NCBI GenBank assembly: GCA_964480725.1
Contig: CAYZQO010000032.1
Span: forward strand, 1 to 64,000
DNA length: 64,000 bases
Direction of reading: 5' to 3'
DNA from: JAFGBI01 sp964480725
GTDB lineage: Bacteria; Myxococcota_A; Polyangia; Polyangiales; Polyangiaceae
The notes beneath the pieces were generated by a model. It had not been told where the DNA came from and did no database searches. It was given only the letters and a program-made list of their open reading frames with translations. A program made the position numbers and the translations under genes. Below, one piece after another: positions 53,090 to 60,876 of the stretch (within the stretch, counting starts at the first letter, position 1; each line of letters opens with the position of its first letter).

Positions 53090-53329
53090 CCACCCATCCC
53101 CCTCGACTTCCCCACGCTCGACGAGCTGGCCGCGGAGATCACCGACGCTCGCGAACGCCGTGAACCGATCGATCGGGAGTCAGCGCGGGCGTTCGTGCAC
53201 GCGGTGATCGCGGAGAGCGACCTCGGTCCCCTGGCGCTCGACGTCCTGCGCGCCATCGACAGCGACCACCCGACGGCGGGTCGGAGCCTGGTCGCGCTGG
53301 CGCGGGCAGTGCGGTGGAGGCGGGGGTGA
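53090..53329 (+). pseudogene. 5'-truncated small gene next to the tRNA scar
   Basis: The frame reads PLDFPTLDELAAEITDARER, then REPIDRESARAFVHAVIAES and ends TAGRSLVALARAVRWRRG before TGA. Codon use is good, but there is no ATG, GTG or TTG at the front; the frame runs back into the tRNA remnant. It seems to be the 3' part of a small helical protein cut at the integration junction. No family is recognised. Confidence 0.45.
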
Positions 53330-53339
53330 GCGGGGGCGG

Positions 53340-53627
53340 CTACAGTCGCGGGCCGCGGCCGCGGTAGACGTTCCAGACGGCGATGACGTACACCCGCGCT
53401 GGTTCCTCGACGAAGTACAGGTGGGAGTGGGTTCGACGCAACAGCAGCCTGCGCACTCCAGGTTTCGGCTCGTACGGGACCCCCAGCGTCGGGCAGTCCT
53501 CAAGCATGAGCAGGGCGCGATCCAGCTCCTCCGTGAAGAGGTCGGGCGCGCCCTGCCGATTCTCCCGCCACCAGGAGTCGATCTGCTGGACCTGCGCGTC
53601 GGCCTCGGCTGAGAGTTCGACCTTCAC
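53340..53627 (-). CDS. RelE/ParE-type toxin
   Basis: 95 residues from a GTG. It has the short RelE/ParE fold pattern: VELSAEADAQVQQIDSWWRE (two helices), LTEELDRALLMLED-like helix, then strands RRLLLRRTHSHLYFVEEPAR and VYVIAVWNVYRGRGPRL. Family members cut ribosome-bound mRNA or inhibit gyrase; which applies is unclear. The start overlaps the antitoxin stop as GTGA, the usual coupled order antitoxin then toxin. Confidence 0.85.
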   Translation of the reverse strand: MKVELSAEADAQVQQIDSWWRENRQGAPDLFTEELDRALLMLEDCPTLGVPYEPKPGVRRLLLRRTHSHLYFVEEPARVYVIAVWNVYRGRGPRL

Positions 53628-53890
53628 CCTGCCGCGGTCCCCGCACGCAGTCGCACGATCACCTGTCGGGCATCGACGGTACGGCCCTCCCGCACGTCAC
53701 GCAGCCCTCGGTCCAACGACTCGTGCAGGCGCTCCCGCTCCTCGTCGTCGAGGTAGTCCCCACCGTTGGCGAGCACGTCGTCCACCGGCACGAGCTCGAC
53801 GACCTCGCCCTCCGGCAGATCGGTGGGCTCATCGAGCACTAGGCGGCCGCCTTTGACGTGGGCTTTGAGCGCTTGCATCGCGGGGTTCAT
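53624..53890 (-). CDS. Antitoxin of the RelE/ParE module
   Basis: 88 residues: a short N-terminal strand region (MQALKAHVKGGRLVLDEPTD, LPEGEVVELVPV) followed by an acidic helix (DEERERLHESLDRGLRDVRE) that would wrap the toxin. This is the layout of small antitoxins with an AbrB-like front. The ATG is 1 bp after the stop of the upstream Rhs gene, so it may be read as part of that transcript. It probably also autoregulates. Confidence 0.8.
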   Translation of the reverse strand: MNPAMQALKAHVKGGRLVLDEPTDLPEGEVVELVPVDDVLANGGDYLDDEERERLHESLDRGLRDVREGRTVDARQVIVRLRAGTAAG

Positions 53891-53891
53891 T

Positions 53892-55346
53892 TTACGACTC
53901 CAGGGGTTCGGGCGCCATCGGGAGGAGGCGCGGGCGCGCTGCGCGCCCCTTCTCGGGGGCCTCGTGGGCCTCGACATCCTTGACGTAGCGCAGGATGTCA
54001 CGGCCGCCCGGAGACAGCCCGGTTCCACCCCTTGCAGCACCCCTCCCCCCAAACGTCACCCCCCGCAGTTCCCCGCCCTCCACGGCGAGCCCTGCGAATC
54101 CGCGACCCGAGATGGCCTCCTCGATAAGGCGGACCTCGCCCGTCACCCCGAACGGTGGCGCTCGTGCTCCGAGCGAGCTCGCCCGCAGGCTGCCGCTGAA
54201 CCGCGGCACGTCGTCGGCCAGACTCAGGCCTCTCAGGGTCGCCTGCGCCTTTCCGCCCAGGCTCGCGAGTCGAGCCTCCCCCACGAACGGCACTACCAGG
54301 CTCGCGACGTCTCCCGCAACGCCGCCCGCCGTCATCCACGCCTCCCCTTCGCCCGCCGCGAGGTCATCCCCGAGCTCGCTCAGGCTCGTCCCCGCTGCCG
54401 TGACCGCGCTCTCTACCGCCGTCGCGCGCTCGGGCGTGCAGGTGAGCGGGTTCTGGCAGAGGACGGCCGCGCCCCACAGCTCGCCCGCTCCCCAGAGCGC
54501 CTTGCCAGTGGCGAGCGTCTCATCCGTGGCCCGCGCCATATCAGGCAGCGGGATCCCGGTCATCGCCGATGCCCCTCCGCCCCACAGCGAGTAGGTCGCC
54601 GCGCCAGAGGCGTCGAGGACGTCCACCAGCCCGTTGGCGATTCGGCTGCCTGTGGTGGCCACTCCGCCGATGGCACCCAGCGTACCGCTCAAGACCCCGG
54701 GACCGAGCTCACTCTGCACGTCCTGGACGGCCCGCCGCGCGAGCCAAGGCGCGATCCCGAACAGCCCCGGCCCATTCTCGTTCCCCTCGCCCAGCCACTC
54801 CCTGGCGATCCACTCGCCGTTCGGATCGACGTACCGCCCCGGATTCCCATACGCGTACTGATACGCGTAATAGCTATACGGCGTCTCCCCAAACCCCGAG
54901 TGCGGGTCGACACTGAGGAACAACCCCGTCCCCGGCTCGTAACTCCGCGCCCCCATGTGCACCAGCCCGCTCTCTTGCTGCCCCCTGGGGAAGGGCGCGG
55001 CTTCACGCCCCGCGTCCTCGCTTCGCTCCGGGCGCGGGGGCCCCTGCCTAGCTGCGTGCTCGCGGCCTGCGGCCGCTGCGCGCGCGCGGGGGGCCGCAGG
55101 GCGCGGGTGCGCTCGCGGCCCGGGCGTCGTCGTTTGGGCTTTGGCCTGGTGGCGACCGGCTGCGTTGGCTGGCGTTGAGGCCAGCGCGATTGCGACGACG
55201 ATCAGCGTCGTGAGGAACACGATGAAGAGCGCGCGGGGGGACGTCGACCAAGCCGCGCGCCCACGCCCTCGAACGTCACTCCCTCCCTCACCCCGCGCCG
55301 TCGCGGGGCACCACCCAAGACGCGCACGCTCCGCGCCACGCGCCAT
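53892..55346 (-). CDS. Shortened Rhs-type protein with signal peptide, internal deletion
   Basis: 484 residues. It begins with a basic segment and a membrane/signal sequence (LFIVFLTTLIVVAIALASTP, then ANA). After a Pro/Arg-rich region it jumps directly to the Rhs core end LVHMGARSYEPGTGLFLSVD. Compared with the second Rhs gene, everything between GQQ and SGLVHMG (the YD repeats) is missing. The remainder is a helical pre-toxin region ending at PRLLPMAPEPLES without a recognisable toxin domain. It is probably a non-functional or orphan relic of a polymorphic toxin gene, although the frame is intact. Confidence 0.7.
   Translation of the reverse strand: MARGAERARLGWCPATARGEGGSDVRGRGRAAWSTSPRALFIVFLTTLIVVAIALASTPANAAGRHQAKAQTTTPGPRAHPRPAAPRARAAAAGREHAARQGPPRPERSEDAGREAAPFPRGQQESGLVHMGARSYEPGTGLFLSVDPHSGFGETPYSYYAYQYAYGNPGRYVDPNGEWIAREWLGEGNENGPGLFGIAPWLARRAVQDVQSELGPGVLSGTLGAIGGVATTGSRIANGLVDVLDASGAATYSLWGGGASAMTGIPLPDMARATDETLATGKALWGAGELWGAAVLCQNPLTCTPERATAVESAVTAAGTSLSELGDDLAAGEGEAWMTAGGVAGDVASLVVPFVGEARLASLGGKAQATLRGLSLADDVPRFSGSLRASSLGARAPPFGVTGEVRLIEEAISGRGFAGLAVEGGELRGVTFGGRGAARGGTGLSPGGRDILRYVKDVEAHEAPEKGRAARPRLLPMAPEPLES
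54892..54972. repeat. 81-bp perfect direct repeat, copy 1 (Rhs core)
   Basis: Identical over 81 bp to 59698-59778. Both encode the Rhs core segment ending in YEPGTGLFLSVDPHSGF. Flanks are similar but diverged. Such identity suggests recent duplication or gene conversion, and is a substrate for recombination between the two Rhs loci. Confidence 0.85.
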
Positions 55347-55436
55347 GATGTACGTCGTCTCACGGCTCGCGCGTGTCACGGATCCTGCGCTCAACGGGGC
55401 GTTGCCCCGCTCCTCTGCGGGGCGAGGGAGGTCGCC

Positions 55437-55805
55437 TTGTCCACTCAGCTCCACCCCAGGCACGTTGCTCTCATCGCCACTCGCGCTCGCGGGATGCGGT
55501 TCTCCCTCACGCCTTCGGAGGCCGCTCTCTGGTCGGCCATTCGCGGCAGGCGGCTGGCGGGGGTCGCCTTCCGCCGTCAGGTGCCGGTCGGGTCCTTCAT
55601 CGCGGATTTCTGTGCGCCCGCCGCGCGCCTCATCGTGGAGGTGGATGGGGGGTACCATGAGCAGCGCGCGGCTCAGGACGCGCGCCGCGATGCGGCACTC
55701 GCTCGGCTGGGGTATCGCGTGGTGCGGGTGCCGGCGGAGCTCGTGCTCAGGGATGTCGCGGCGGCCATGCAGGTCGTCGCGGCGGCGCTCCAGGCGGGCG
55801 GTTGA
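55437..55805 (+). CDS. DUF559 (Vsr-like) endonuclease-domain protein
   Basis: 122 residues from a TTG with GGGAGG 7 nt upstream. Signatures are RGMRFSLTPSEAALWSAIRG, GVAFRRQVPVGSFIADFCAP and LIVEVDGGYHEQR, the PD-(D/E)xK-like core of DUF559, related to very-short-patch repair endonucleases. Its biological role is not established; it often travels with mobile DNA. It lies between the relic Rhs gene and a transposase remnant. Confidence 0.85.
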   Translation: MSTQLHPRHVALIATRARGMRFSLTPSEAALWSAIRGRRLAGVAFRRQVPVGSFIADFCAPAARLIVEVDGGYHEQRAAQDARRDAALARLGYRVVRVPAELVLRDVAAAMQVVAAALQAGG

Positions 55806-55993
55806 ATCCGGTTCCGTGTCCCTGGGCCGCTCGAGCCCCCGCTCTACCTTCCTCAGGCGGAGCGCTGACTCGACGGGGACCGCGTTCCTGGTCACGGCAC
55901 CCTTCTACCACCTCTCTTCGGCCTCGGTCCTCCCGGCCCTGACCTCCGCCCCCAGCCGTAGCGCTCCGCGGCGCCAGCGAGCACAATCCGTCC

Positions 55994-56218
55994 ATGGCCC
56001 TGCTCCGCCGCCTTGCCGCGCCGCTGACCGCGGTCGGCTCCGCCCTGGTCAACGCGGTCGGTACCATGCGCGCCGATGCCGCCGAGCGTCGCCGCGAATG
56101 CGACCGTCTCCGGGCCGAGAACGCCGAGCTCGCGCGCGAGGCCGCCCTGCTCCGCGAAGAAATCCGCATCAAGGACACCGTCCTCGAGCGCCTCCCCGAC
56201 GACGAGCCGACCCGCTAG
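55994..56218 (+). CDS. Small coiled-coil protein related to the transposase leader
   Basis: 74 residues: AAPLTAVGSALVNAVGTMRA followed by a coiled coil ECDRLRAENAELAREAALLR and EEIRIKDTVLERLPDD. The coiled coil strongly resembles the N-terminal part of the transposase at 56252 (RLAAENDQLRSELALVREEM, RIKDARL), so it is probably a detached N-terminal copy of that family rather than an independent gene. It ends cleanly at TAG. Confidence 0.5.
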   Translation: MALLRRLAAPLTAVGSALVNAVGTMRADAAERRRECDRLRAENAELAREAALLREEIRIKDTVLERLPDDEPTR

Positions 56219-56251
56219 CCGCCGCGCGGGTCCACCGGCGATGATCCGCCG

Positions 56252-56741
56252 ATGCCACCCGCGGCGCCTCCGATCCCGCTCCCCAAGGCCTGGCCCGCGC
56301 AGACCCGCTCCGGTCTGCTCCACGCCGTTGCCCTCGCTCGATCGGCCCTCGTCACCGCCCGCGGCTGGTGCGCGAACAGCCCCCTCGCTCGCGCTCGCCT
56401 CGCCGCCGAGAACGACCAGCTCCGCTCCGAGCTCGCCCTGGTCCGGGAGGAAATGCGCATCAAGGACGCTCGCCTCGCTCGCGTCCCGCCCGCGCAGCGT
56501 CCGCACTACCCACCGCCGGAGCGCCTCGCCATCCTCACCCTCCGCGCGGCTCGTGGCTGGTCCGCTGAAGAGGCGGCTCGCCGCTTCTTCGTCACCGGCG
56601 CCACCATCGCCAACTGGATGGCCCGCCTCGACGAGCAGGGCGAAGACGCGCTCGTGCGCACCCCCACCCCAGTCAACCGCTTCCCGGACGTCGTCCGTGA
56701 CCTCGTCGTGCGGCTTCGCGCCACGCTCCCCGCCGCCAGCA
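56252..56741 (+). pseudogene. Integrase-core transposase, 5' part
   Basis: The N-terminal part of an rve-type transposase: an SGLLHAVALARSALVTARGW leader, a coiled coil, then the helix-turn-helix ERLAILTLRAARGWSAEEAA and RRFFVTGATIANWMARLDEQ. Homology stops near LVVRLRATLPA at about 56741, where an unrelated segment with a minus-strand gene begins. The missing middle would carry the first two catalytic Asp residues. The 3' part resumes at 57425. The element is therefore inactive. Confidence 0.7.
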
Positions 56742-57282
56742 CCAGCGCAGACTCGAGCGTCACGGCACACCGCTCCTCCCCGAGATCGGCGCCGAGCCGC
56801 GCCAGTAGCGCGTGTGGCAGCGTCGCTTCGTCCGGCGGCGGCGGCGGGAATCTCGCCCGCAACTCGGTCCAGGTCGGGCTCTGTGGGAACGCCTCCCGCC
56901 ACCAGGCGACCCAACGCCGAAGCGTGCGCCCGGGCACCCCGGTCAGCGCCGTCACCCTGCTCAGCACGGGGACGAGCAGGGTCAACGCGCTGGCGACCAG
57001 TACCACCGCCTCCACGTAGACCCGGCGACCGAGGAATCGCAGCGACGGGGGCAGGGCCCGGCGACGGCACCCCTCCCGGCCACAACACAGCGAGTGCCGG
57101 AGGGTGAACGCCTCCGCCGCCCCCGCGATCTCGGCTCCCCGGGGCTTCCGCTCGTAGTTGGCCTGATAGAGGGGTCCCCCGCAGTGCTGGCACCCTCCAA
57201 GCCGGACCTTCCACGAGATCACAGCGTCGAACTCCTTCAGCAGTGCGAAGAGCTCCTCTACCAAGCGAAAATCGTGCACCAT
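56506..57282 (-). CDS. DUF6431-like zinc-finger protein inserted in the transposase gene
   Basis: The ATG at 57282 begins MVHDFRLVEELFALLKEFDA, then a zinc-binding pattern CQHCGGPLYQANYERKPRG...LCCGREGCRRRALPPSLRFLGRRVYVEA. A helical part with a possible HTH (TGVPGRTLRRWVAWWREAFP) follows. This resembles DUF6431 proteins that accompany mobile DNA. After about codon 180 (near 56742) the frame runs antisense into the transposase remnant, so the last ~78 codons are probably not native and the gene may be truncated. Its role is unknown; binding DNA is plausible. Confidence 0.55.
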   Translation of the reverse strand: MVHDFRLVEELFALLKEFDAVISWKVRLGGCQHCGGPLYQANYERKPRGAEIAGAAEAFTLRHSLCCGREGCRRRALPPSLRFLGRRVYVEAVVLVASALTLLVPVLSRVTALTGVPGRTLRRWVAWWREAFPQSPTWTELRARFPPPPPDEATLPHALLARLGADLGEERCAVTLESALVLAAGSVARSRTTRSRTTSGKRLTGVGVRTSASSPCSSRRAIQLAMVAPVTKKRRAASSADQPRAARRVRMARRSGGG

Positions 57283-57315
57283 CGAGCACCTCCAGGCCTT
57301 AGCAACCCGGAGGAA

Positions 57316-57355
57316 GGCCCCCTCGGAGACTTCTCGCAAGTTTTCTGAGGGGGCC
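57316..57355. terminator. Stem-loop at the edge of the DUF6431 insert
   Basis: A perfect 9-bp stem (GGCCCCCTC/GAGGGGGCC) with a 22-nt loop, followed on the plus strand by TCTTTG. It lies upstream of the minus-strand gene, near the right edge of the inserted DNA. It could be a terminator of neighbouring transcription or part of the inserted element's end. Confidence 0.4.
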
Positions 57356-57424
57356 TCTTTGATCGCCCCTCACGAAACTCGATCAGGATCGGGCTCGGGT
57401 CCCTCGATCTGCGTGCGCGTGCTC

Positions 57425-57778
57425 AGGTATGGCAGCATCGCCTTGCTCGAGCGCTTCATGCTCACCCTCAAAGCCGAGGGGCTCCGAAGACTCGTCCTCA
57501 TCCCGCTCAACCAACGCGCGATGCTCGAGGAGGTCACCGTCTTCCTCGACTGGTACAACGAAGCCCGCCCGCATCAAGTCCTTGCTGGCGCTACTCCGAA
57601 CGAGCTCTACTTCGGTCGAGAGCGCGCTCGCGATGGCCCTCGCTACCAAGCGAGGGGCTCGTACCCCACCGGCCACGTGAAGCTCCGTGCCGATCCCGGG
57701 ACGGTCGTCGAGCTTCGCGTCGAGGCTTTCCAGGGTCGTCCTCATCTTCCCGTCGTCGAGCTCCGGCCGGCCGCGTGA
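57425..57778 (+). pseudogene. Integrase-core transposase, 3' part
   Basis: The end of an rve/DDE integrase: RYGSIALLERFMLTLKAEGL (the catalytic Glu region of DDE), then VFLDWYNEARPHQVLAGATP and NELYFGRERARDGPRYQARG. This pairs with the 5' part at 56252-56741; about 170 codons of the catalytic core are replaced by the DUF6431 segment. There is no own start. It ends at TGA 57778. In 57779-57975 I see nothing. Confidence 0.7.
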
Positions 57779-57975
57779 GCTCATCAACGTCCGTCGCGAG
57801 ACGCGCGTGATGGTGCGCGATCGCGGTGATCCGTCCGTCGCGCGCGACCGGCCGTTGAGCGACGTCGTGAGGGACGTCGAGGGGCGGGTCGATGGGGCCG
57901 CGAAGGGGGGGGGCATGAGGTCAATTCATCGAGAATAGGTCGGTGGCCGGGGACAGGCACCACCACTGTGGAGCG

Positions 57976-58410
57976 TCAGCCGGCGTGAAGCATGCCGAGG
58001 AAGTCGCGAAACGTTCGTGCGAGTTGGACTGGTTCGTCCTCGTATTCGCTCCAATGCAGGACCCTCGGGCTGTCTCTGCTCGCCCTGTAGTCGAGTCCGA
58101 ACCACGCATTAGAGTCTGCGGCGAAGATCACGACATTCTTCGGCAGGTTCTCGATTCCCCCACGGAAGTGCAGCGCGACCAGATCAGCGGTCCTAGCGTT
58201 GGATCCCACTCCCCGGATAGGAGCAAGTAGAATCTCGCCAATCAAGTCGTATCTTGCGATGCCGCCGTTCCGTCGCCGTAGCAGTTCCTTCAACTCCGAT
58301 GGCAATCTGAAGCCTAGACGAGCTTCCGCTTCCGCAAGTTCGACGCTCGACGCTCCCTCGACTGCATCAGCGTCGTGCCAAAACCCCGCGATCTTCTCTT
58401 CCACCTCCAC
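57976..58410 (-). CDS. SMI1/KNR4 (SUKH)-family immunity protein
   Basis: 144 residues from a GTG. The N-terminal motif VELAEAEARLGFRLPSELKE with LLRRRNGG is the SUKH hallmark. The rest alternates strands (VIFAADSNAWFGLDYR) and ends FRDFLGMLHAG. SUKH proteins neutralise nuclease toxins of polymorphic toxin systems. It overlaps the stop of the Rhs toxin gene by 1 bp (TAGTG), the expected place for the cognate immunity gene. Confidence 0.88.
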   Translation of the reverse strand: MEVEEKIAGFWHDADAVEGASSVELAEAEARLGFRLPSELKELLRRRNGGIARYDLIGEILLAPIRGVGSNARTADLVALHFRGGIENLPKNVVIFAADSNAWFGLDYRASRDSPRVLHWSEYEDEPVQLARTFRDFLGMLHAG

Positions 58411-60815
58411 TACTGCCTCCTCAAAGCTGACGCCGCCCCTCGATGCGGGACTCCAACGGCCACATCACACGTCCAACCGTGGATGCCACCCGGGATAAGC
58501 TGGACCCTGTCTCCACCGGCATGATGCAGGGCGAAGAACCGCTCCTGCACATAGGCGGCCGCCTCCTGCCGGGTCATTCCGTAGCGGGAAGCCAAGCCTT
58601 CGAGCATCAAGCGACGGTCGCCTCGTCCGCCAGTCAAGCCCTGAACGGTGAACTCATCCCAGGCGAACCGGTCGAACACCGCATCGCCGCCTCTGAAGGG
58701 GATTCTGGTGCCCGGTGCGACGTTCACGACGTTGCGGTCGGCCGAAAGTACTGACGCGTTGTTCGGGATGAACTCCGAGTCTCCGGGTACTCCGGTCCAG
58801 GTCCCATCGGTTGGCAGCCGTGGTCTTCTCGCGGTCGCACCACCCCCCGCCCCCGGCGGCCCCCGCGTAACCCTCGTCCCCGCCCGCACCATCTGCGGGC
58901 GCAGTTCCGTGCCGCCGACCTCCGCCGCCAGGTTCACGAACCCCCGCCCGGTCACCGCCTCCGTCGCCAGCCGTGCCTCTGACGTCACCCCGAAGGGCGC
59001 GGCTTCTGACCCCCCCAATGCCACGCGCAGGGGGACCGCCGACGCACCGCCGCCAGCATTCTCGGCAACAATCGCTGCCCGCGGCAGCCCCTTGCCCGCC
59101 ACGCCCATGCGCAACCCGCCGTACCCGAGCACCGCGCCCGTCAGCGCGGCGCTCGCTTCCTGGGACGCCCGTGCATCCCCTCGCGCCACCCCCTCCCCGG
59201 TGCGCACCAACCACGCCTCGGCGCCGCTCACCGTGTTTTCGGCGGCCAACGCCCCGCGCTTGTGCTCTGTCGTTCCCGACGGCATCGCGAGTTCGATCGC
59301 CGCGAACAGCGCCGGATCCGTCGCCGCCTGTAAGGCCGCAACGTCCTGGCGCGCTCGTCTGGTTCCGGGCACGGCAATGCCCGCTCCCCTTTCGATCGCT
59401 TCGCCGCCGCTCGCCCACCCAATCGCGATGACCGCATCCGTCGCGGCAATCGTGCCCGCGATGGTGCTCCACCCGAGCTTCGCAGGTCCCGATGCCCACC
59501 CGGCAATCGCCCCGGGCACCCCGGGGCCTCCCGTCACTTCCTCGATCTTGCTCGGGGCCCAGTCCAGGAACTCCAGGGCCTTCCCGGGCAAGTAGCCCAT
59601 GGCATCCCCCCAGACGGTTTCCCCGCTCGGATCCACATACCGCCCCGGATTCCCATACGCATACTGATACCCCAACAAGCTAAACGGCTTGTCCTGGAAC
59701 CCCGAGTGCGGGTCGACACTGAGGAACAACCCCGTCCCCGGCTCGTAACTCCGCGCCCCCATGTGCACCAGCCCGCTCGGATCGTGCCAGTGCCCCGTGA
59801 ACCCCCGCCGATTCGGCGTCGGTGCCGGCGCGTCCCCCTCGCCGCCTCCAAACGTCCCCCCCACGCGCCCGAACGCGTCGATCTGATACCCGACGGCCAG
59901 CGCACCGCTCGGGTCACTCAGCCCCTGCACCGTCCCCAGCGCTCCGTACAGGTAGTGCTGCCGCGCCGTCTCGCCCCCGGTGAGGTCGTCGACCGCCGCT
60001 GGCTTGCCGAGGCCATGGTAGGCCGTGGTTGGCGTGCCGGTGTCGGCGTACTCCGCGACCATCGTGTCGCCGGCGTACACGGCCTCGATTGCGGTGCTGC
60101 TGAGGGTGCGGGTGACGCGGCGGCCGGCGTGGTCGAAGGCGTAGAGCTCGGTCGTCGTGCCGATGCCGTCGGTCACGCTCACTGACGTCAGTTGATTCAG
60201 CGCGTCGTGGTCGTACTCGCGGCTGCCCTCCGGCGACACCACGCGCTCCACGTTGCCCGCTGCGTCGTACTGGTAGGTGGCGCCCGCTTCGGGCGAGTCC
60301 CCGGCCTCGATCACCGTCGCGAGGCGGCGGGTGGTCTCGTCGTAGCCGTAGGCGCGCTCCACCGGCGTTTGGCCGGCTACCGTGGTGGTCTCGGTGCTCC
60401 GCTCGTAGCGTCCAGGGGCGTACGCGTACTGCACCGTCTCGGCGCGAGTCGTCACTGCCTCGGTCGGGGGGCCCGTCTCGGTCTTGGTGCAGGTGCTTTG
60501 TTGCCCCCCGGTGGTGAGCAGCGACTCCACGCCGCGCGTCCTCGCTGGCGCTCCGGGCGCGCGGGCCCCTGGCCTAGCTCCGTGCTCGCCGCTCGCCTTG
60601 CGAGCGGCTCCGCGCGGGCGGGGGGCCGCCAAGCGCGGGGGCGCGGGCGGCAGGGGCGCCGTCGCGAGGACGTCGATGTGATGCTGACTGGCGGCGCTGG
60701 CGAGCGTTGGCGCGAGGAGCAGCCCTGCCGCGAAAACGGTCGCGAGCAGGGCGATGGAGAAGCGAGCGGGGCGGAGCTCCGCTCGTCTGGGGTGGGTACG
60801 TTGCGCTCGTCGCAT
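58410..60815 (-). CDS. Rhs-type polymorphic toxin with HNH/EndoVII-like C-terminus
   Basis: 801 residues, short for an Rhs protein. It has a signal peptide (FSIALLATVFAAGLLLAPTL, ASA), a Pro/Arg-rich stretch, a few YD repeats (YGYDETTRRLATVIEAGDSP, YQYDAAGNVERVVSPEGSRE, YDHDALNQLTSV), then the core YQYAYGNPGRYVDPSGE. A helical pre-toxin region leads to the C-terminal toxin (about 690-801): WTGVPGDSEFIPNN, FTVQGLTGGRGDRRLMLEGL and FALHHAGGDRVQLIPGGIHG. The last resembles the LHH/WHH branch of the HNH/EndoVII nucleases. The Sec signal suggests export to the periplasm or outside. The SUKH gene that follows is the likely antidote. Confidence 0.85.
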   Translation of the reverse strand: MRRAQRTHPRRAELRPARFSIALLATVFAAGLLLAPTLASAASQHHIDVLATAPLPPAPPRLAAPRPRGAARKASGEHGARPGARAPGAPARTRGVESLLTTGGQQSTCTKTETGPPTEAVTTRAETVQYAYAPGRYERSTETTTVAGQTPVERAYGYDETTRRLATVIEAGDSPEAGATYQYDAAGNVERVVSPEGSREYDHDALNQLTSVSVTDGIGTTTELYAFDHAGRRVTRTLSSTAIEAVYAGDTMVAEYADTGTPTTAYHGLGKPAAVDDLTGGETARQHYLYGALGTVQGLSDPSGALAVGYQIDAFGRVGGTFGGGEGDAPAPTPNRRGFTGHWHDPSGLVHMGARSYEPGTGLFLSVDPHSGFQDKPFSLLGYQYAYGNPGRYVDPSGETVWGDAMGYLPGKALEFLDWAPSKIEEVTGGPGVPGAIAGWASGPAKLGWSTIAGTIAATDAVIAIGWASGGEAIERGAGIAVPGTRRARQDVAALQAATDPALFAAIELAMPSGTTEHKRGALAAENTVSGAEAWLVRTGEGVARGDARASQEASAALTGAVLGYGGLRMGVAGKGLPRAAIVAENAGGGASAVPLRVALGGSEAAPFGVTSEARLATEAVTGRGFVNLAAEVGGTELRPQMVRAGTRVTRGPPGAGGGATARRPRLPTDGTWTGVPGDSEFIPNNASVLSADRNVVNVAPGTRIPFRGGDAVFDRFAWDEFTVQGLTGGRGDRRLMLEGLASRYGMTRQEAAAYVQERFFALHHAGGDRVQLIPGGIHGWTCDVAVGVPHRGAASALRRQ
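59698..59778. repeat. 81-bp perfect direct repeat, copy 2 (Rhs core)
   Basis: Identical to 54892-54972; it lies in the core of the complete Rhs gene. Confidence 0.85.
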
Positions 60816-60876
60816 CCGTCGGCCCCTGACGCGTCCCTGTGTCGCGGATCGACCGTTCTCGCGACGAGTTCCCGCG

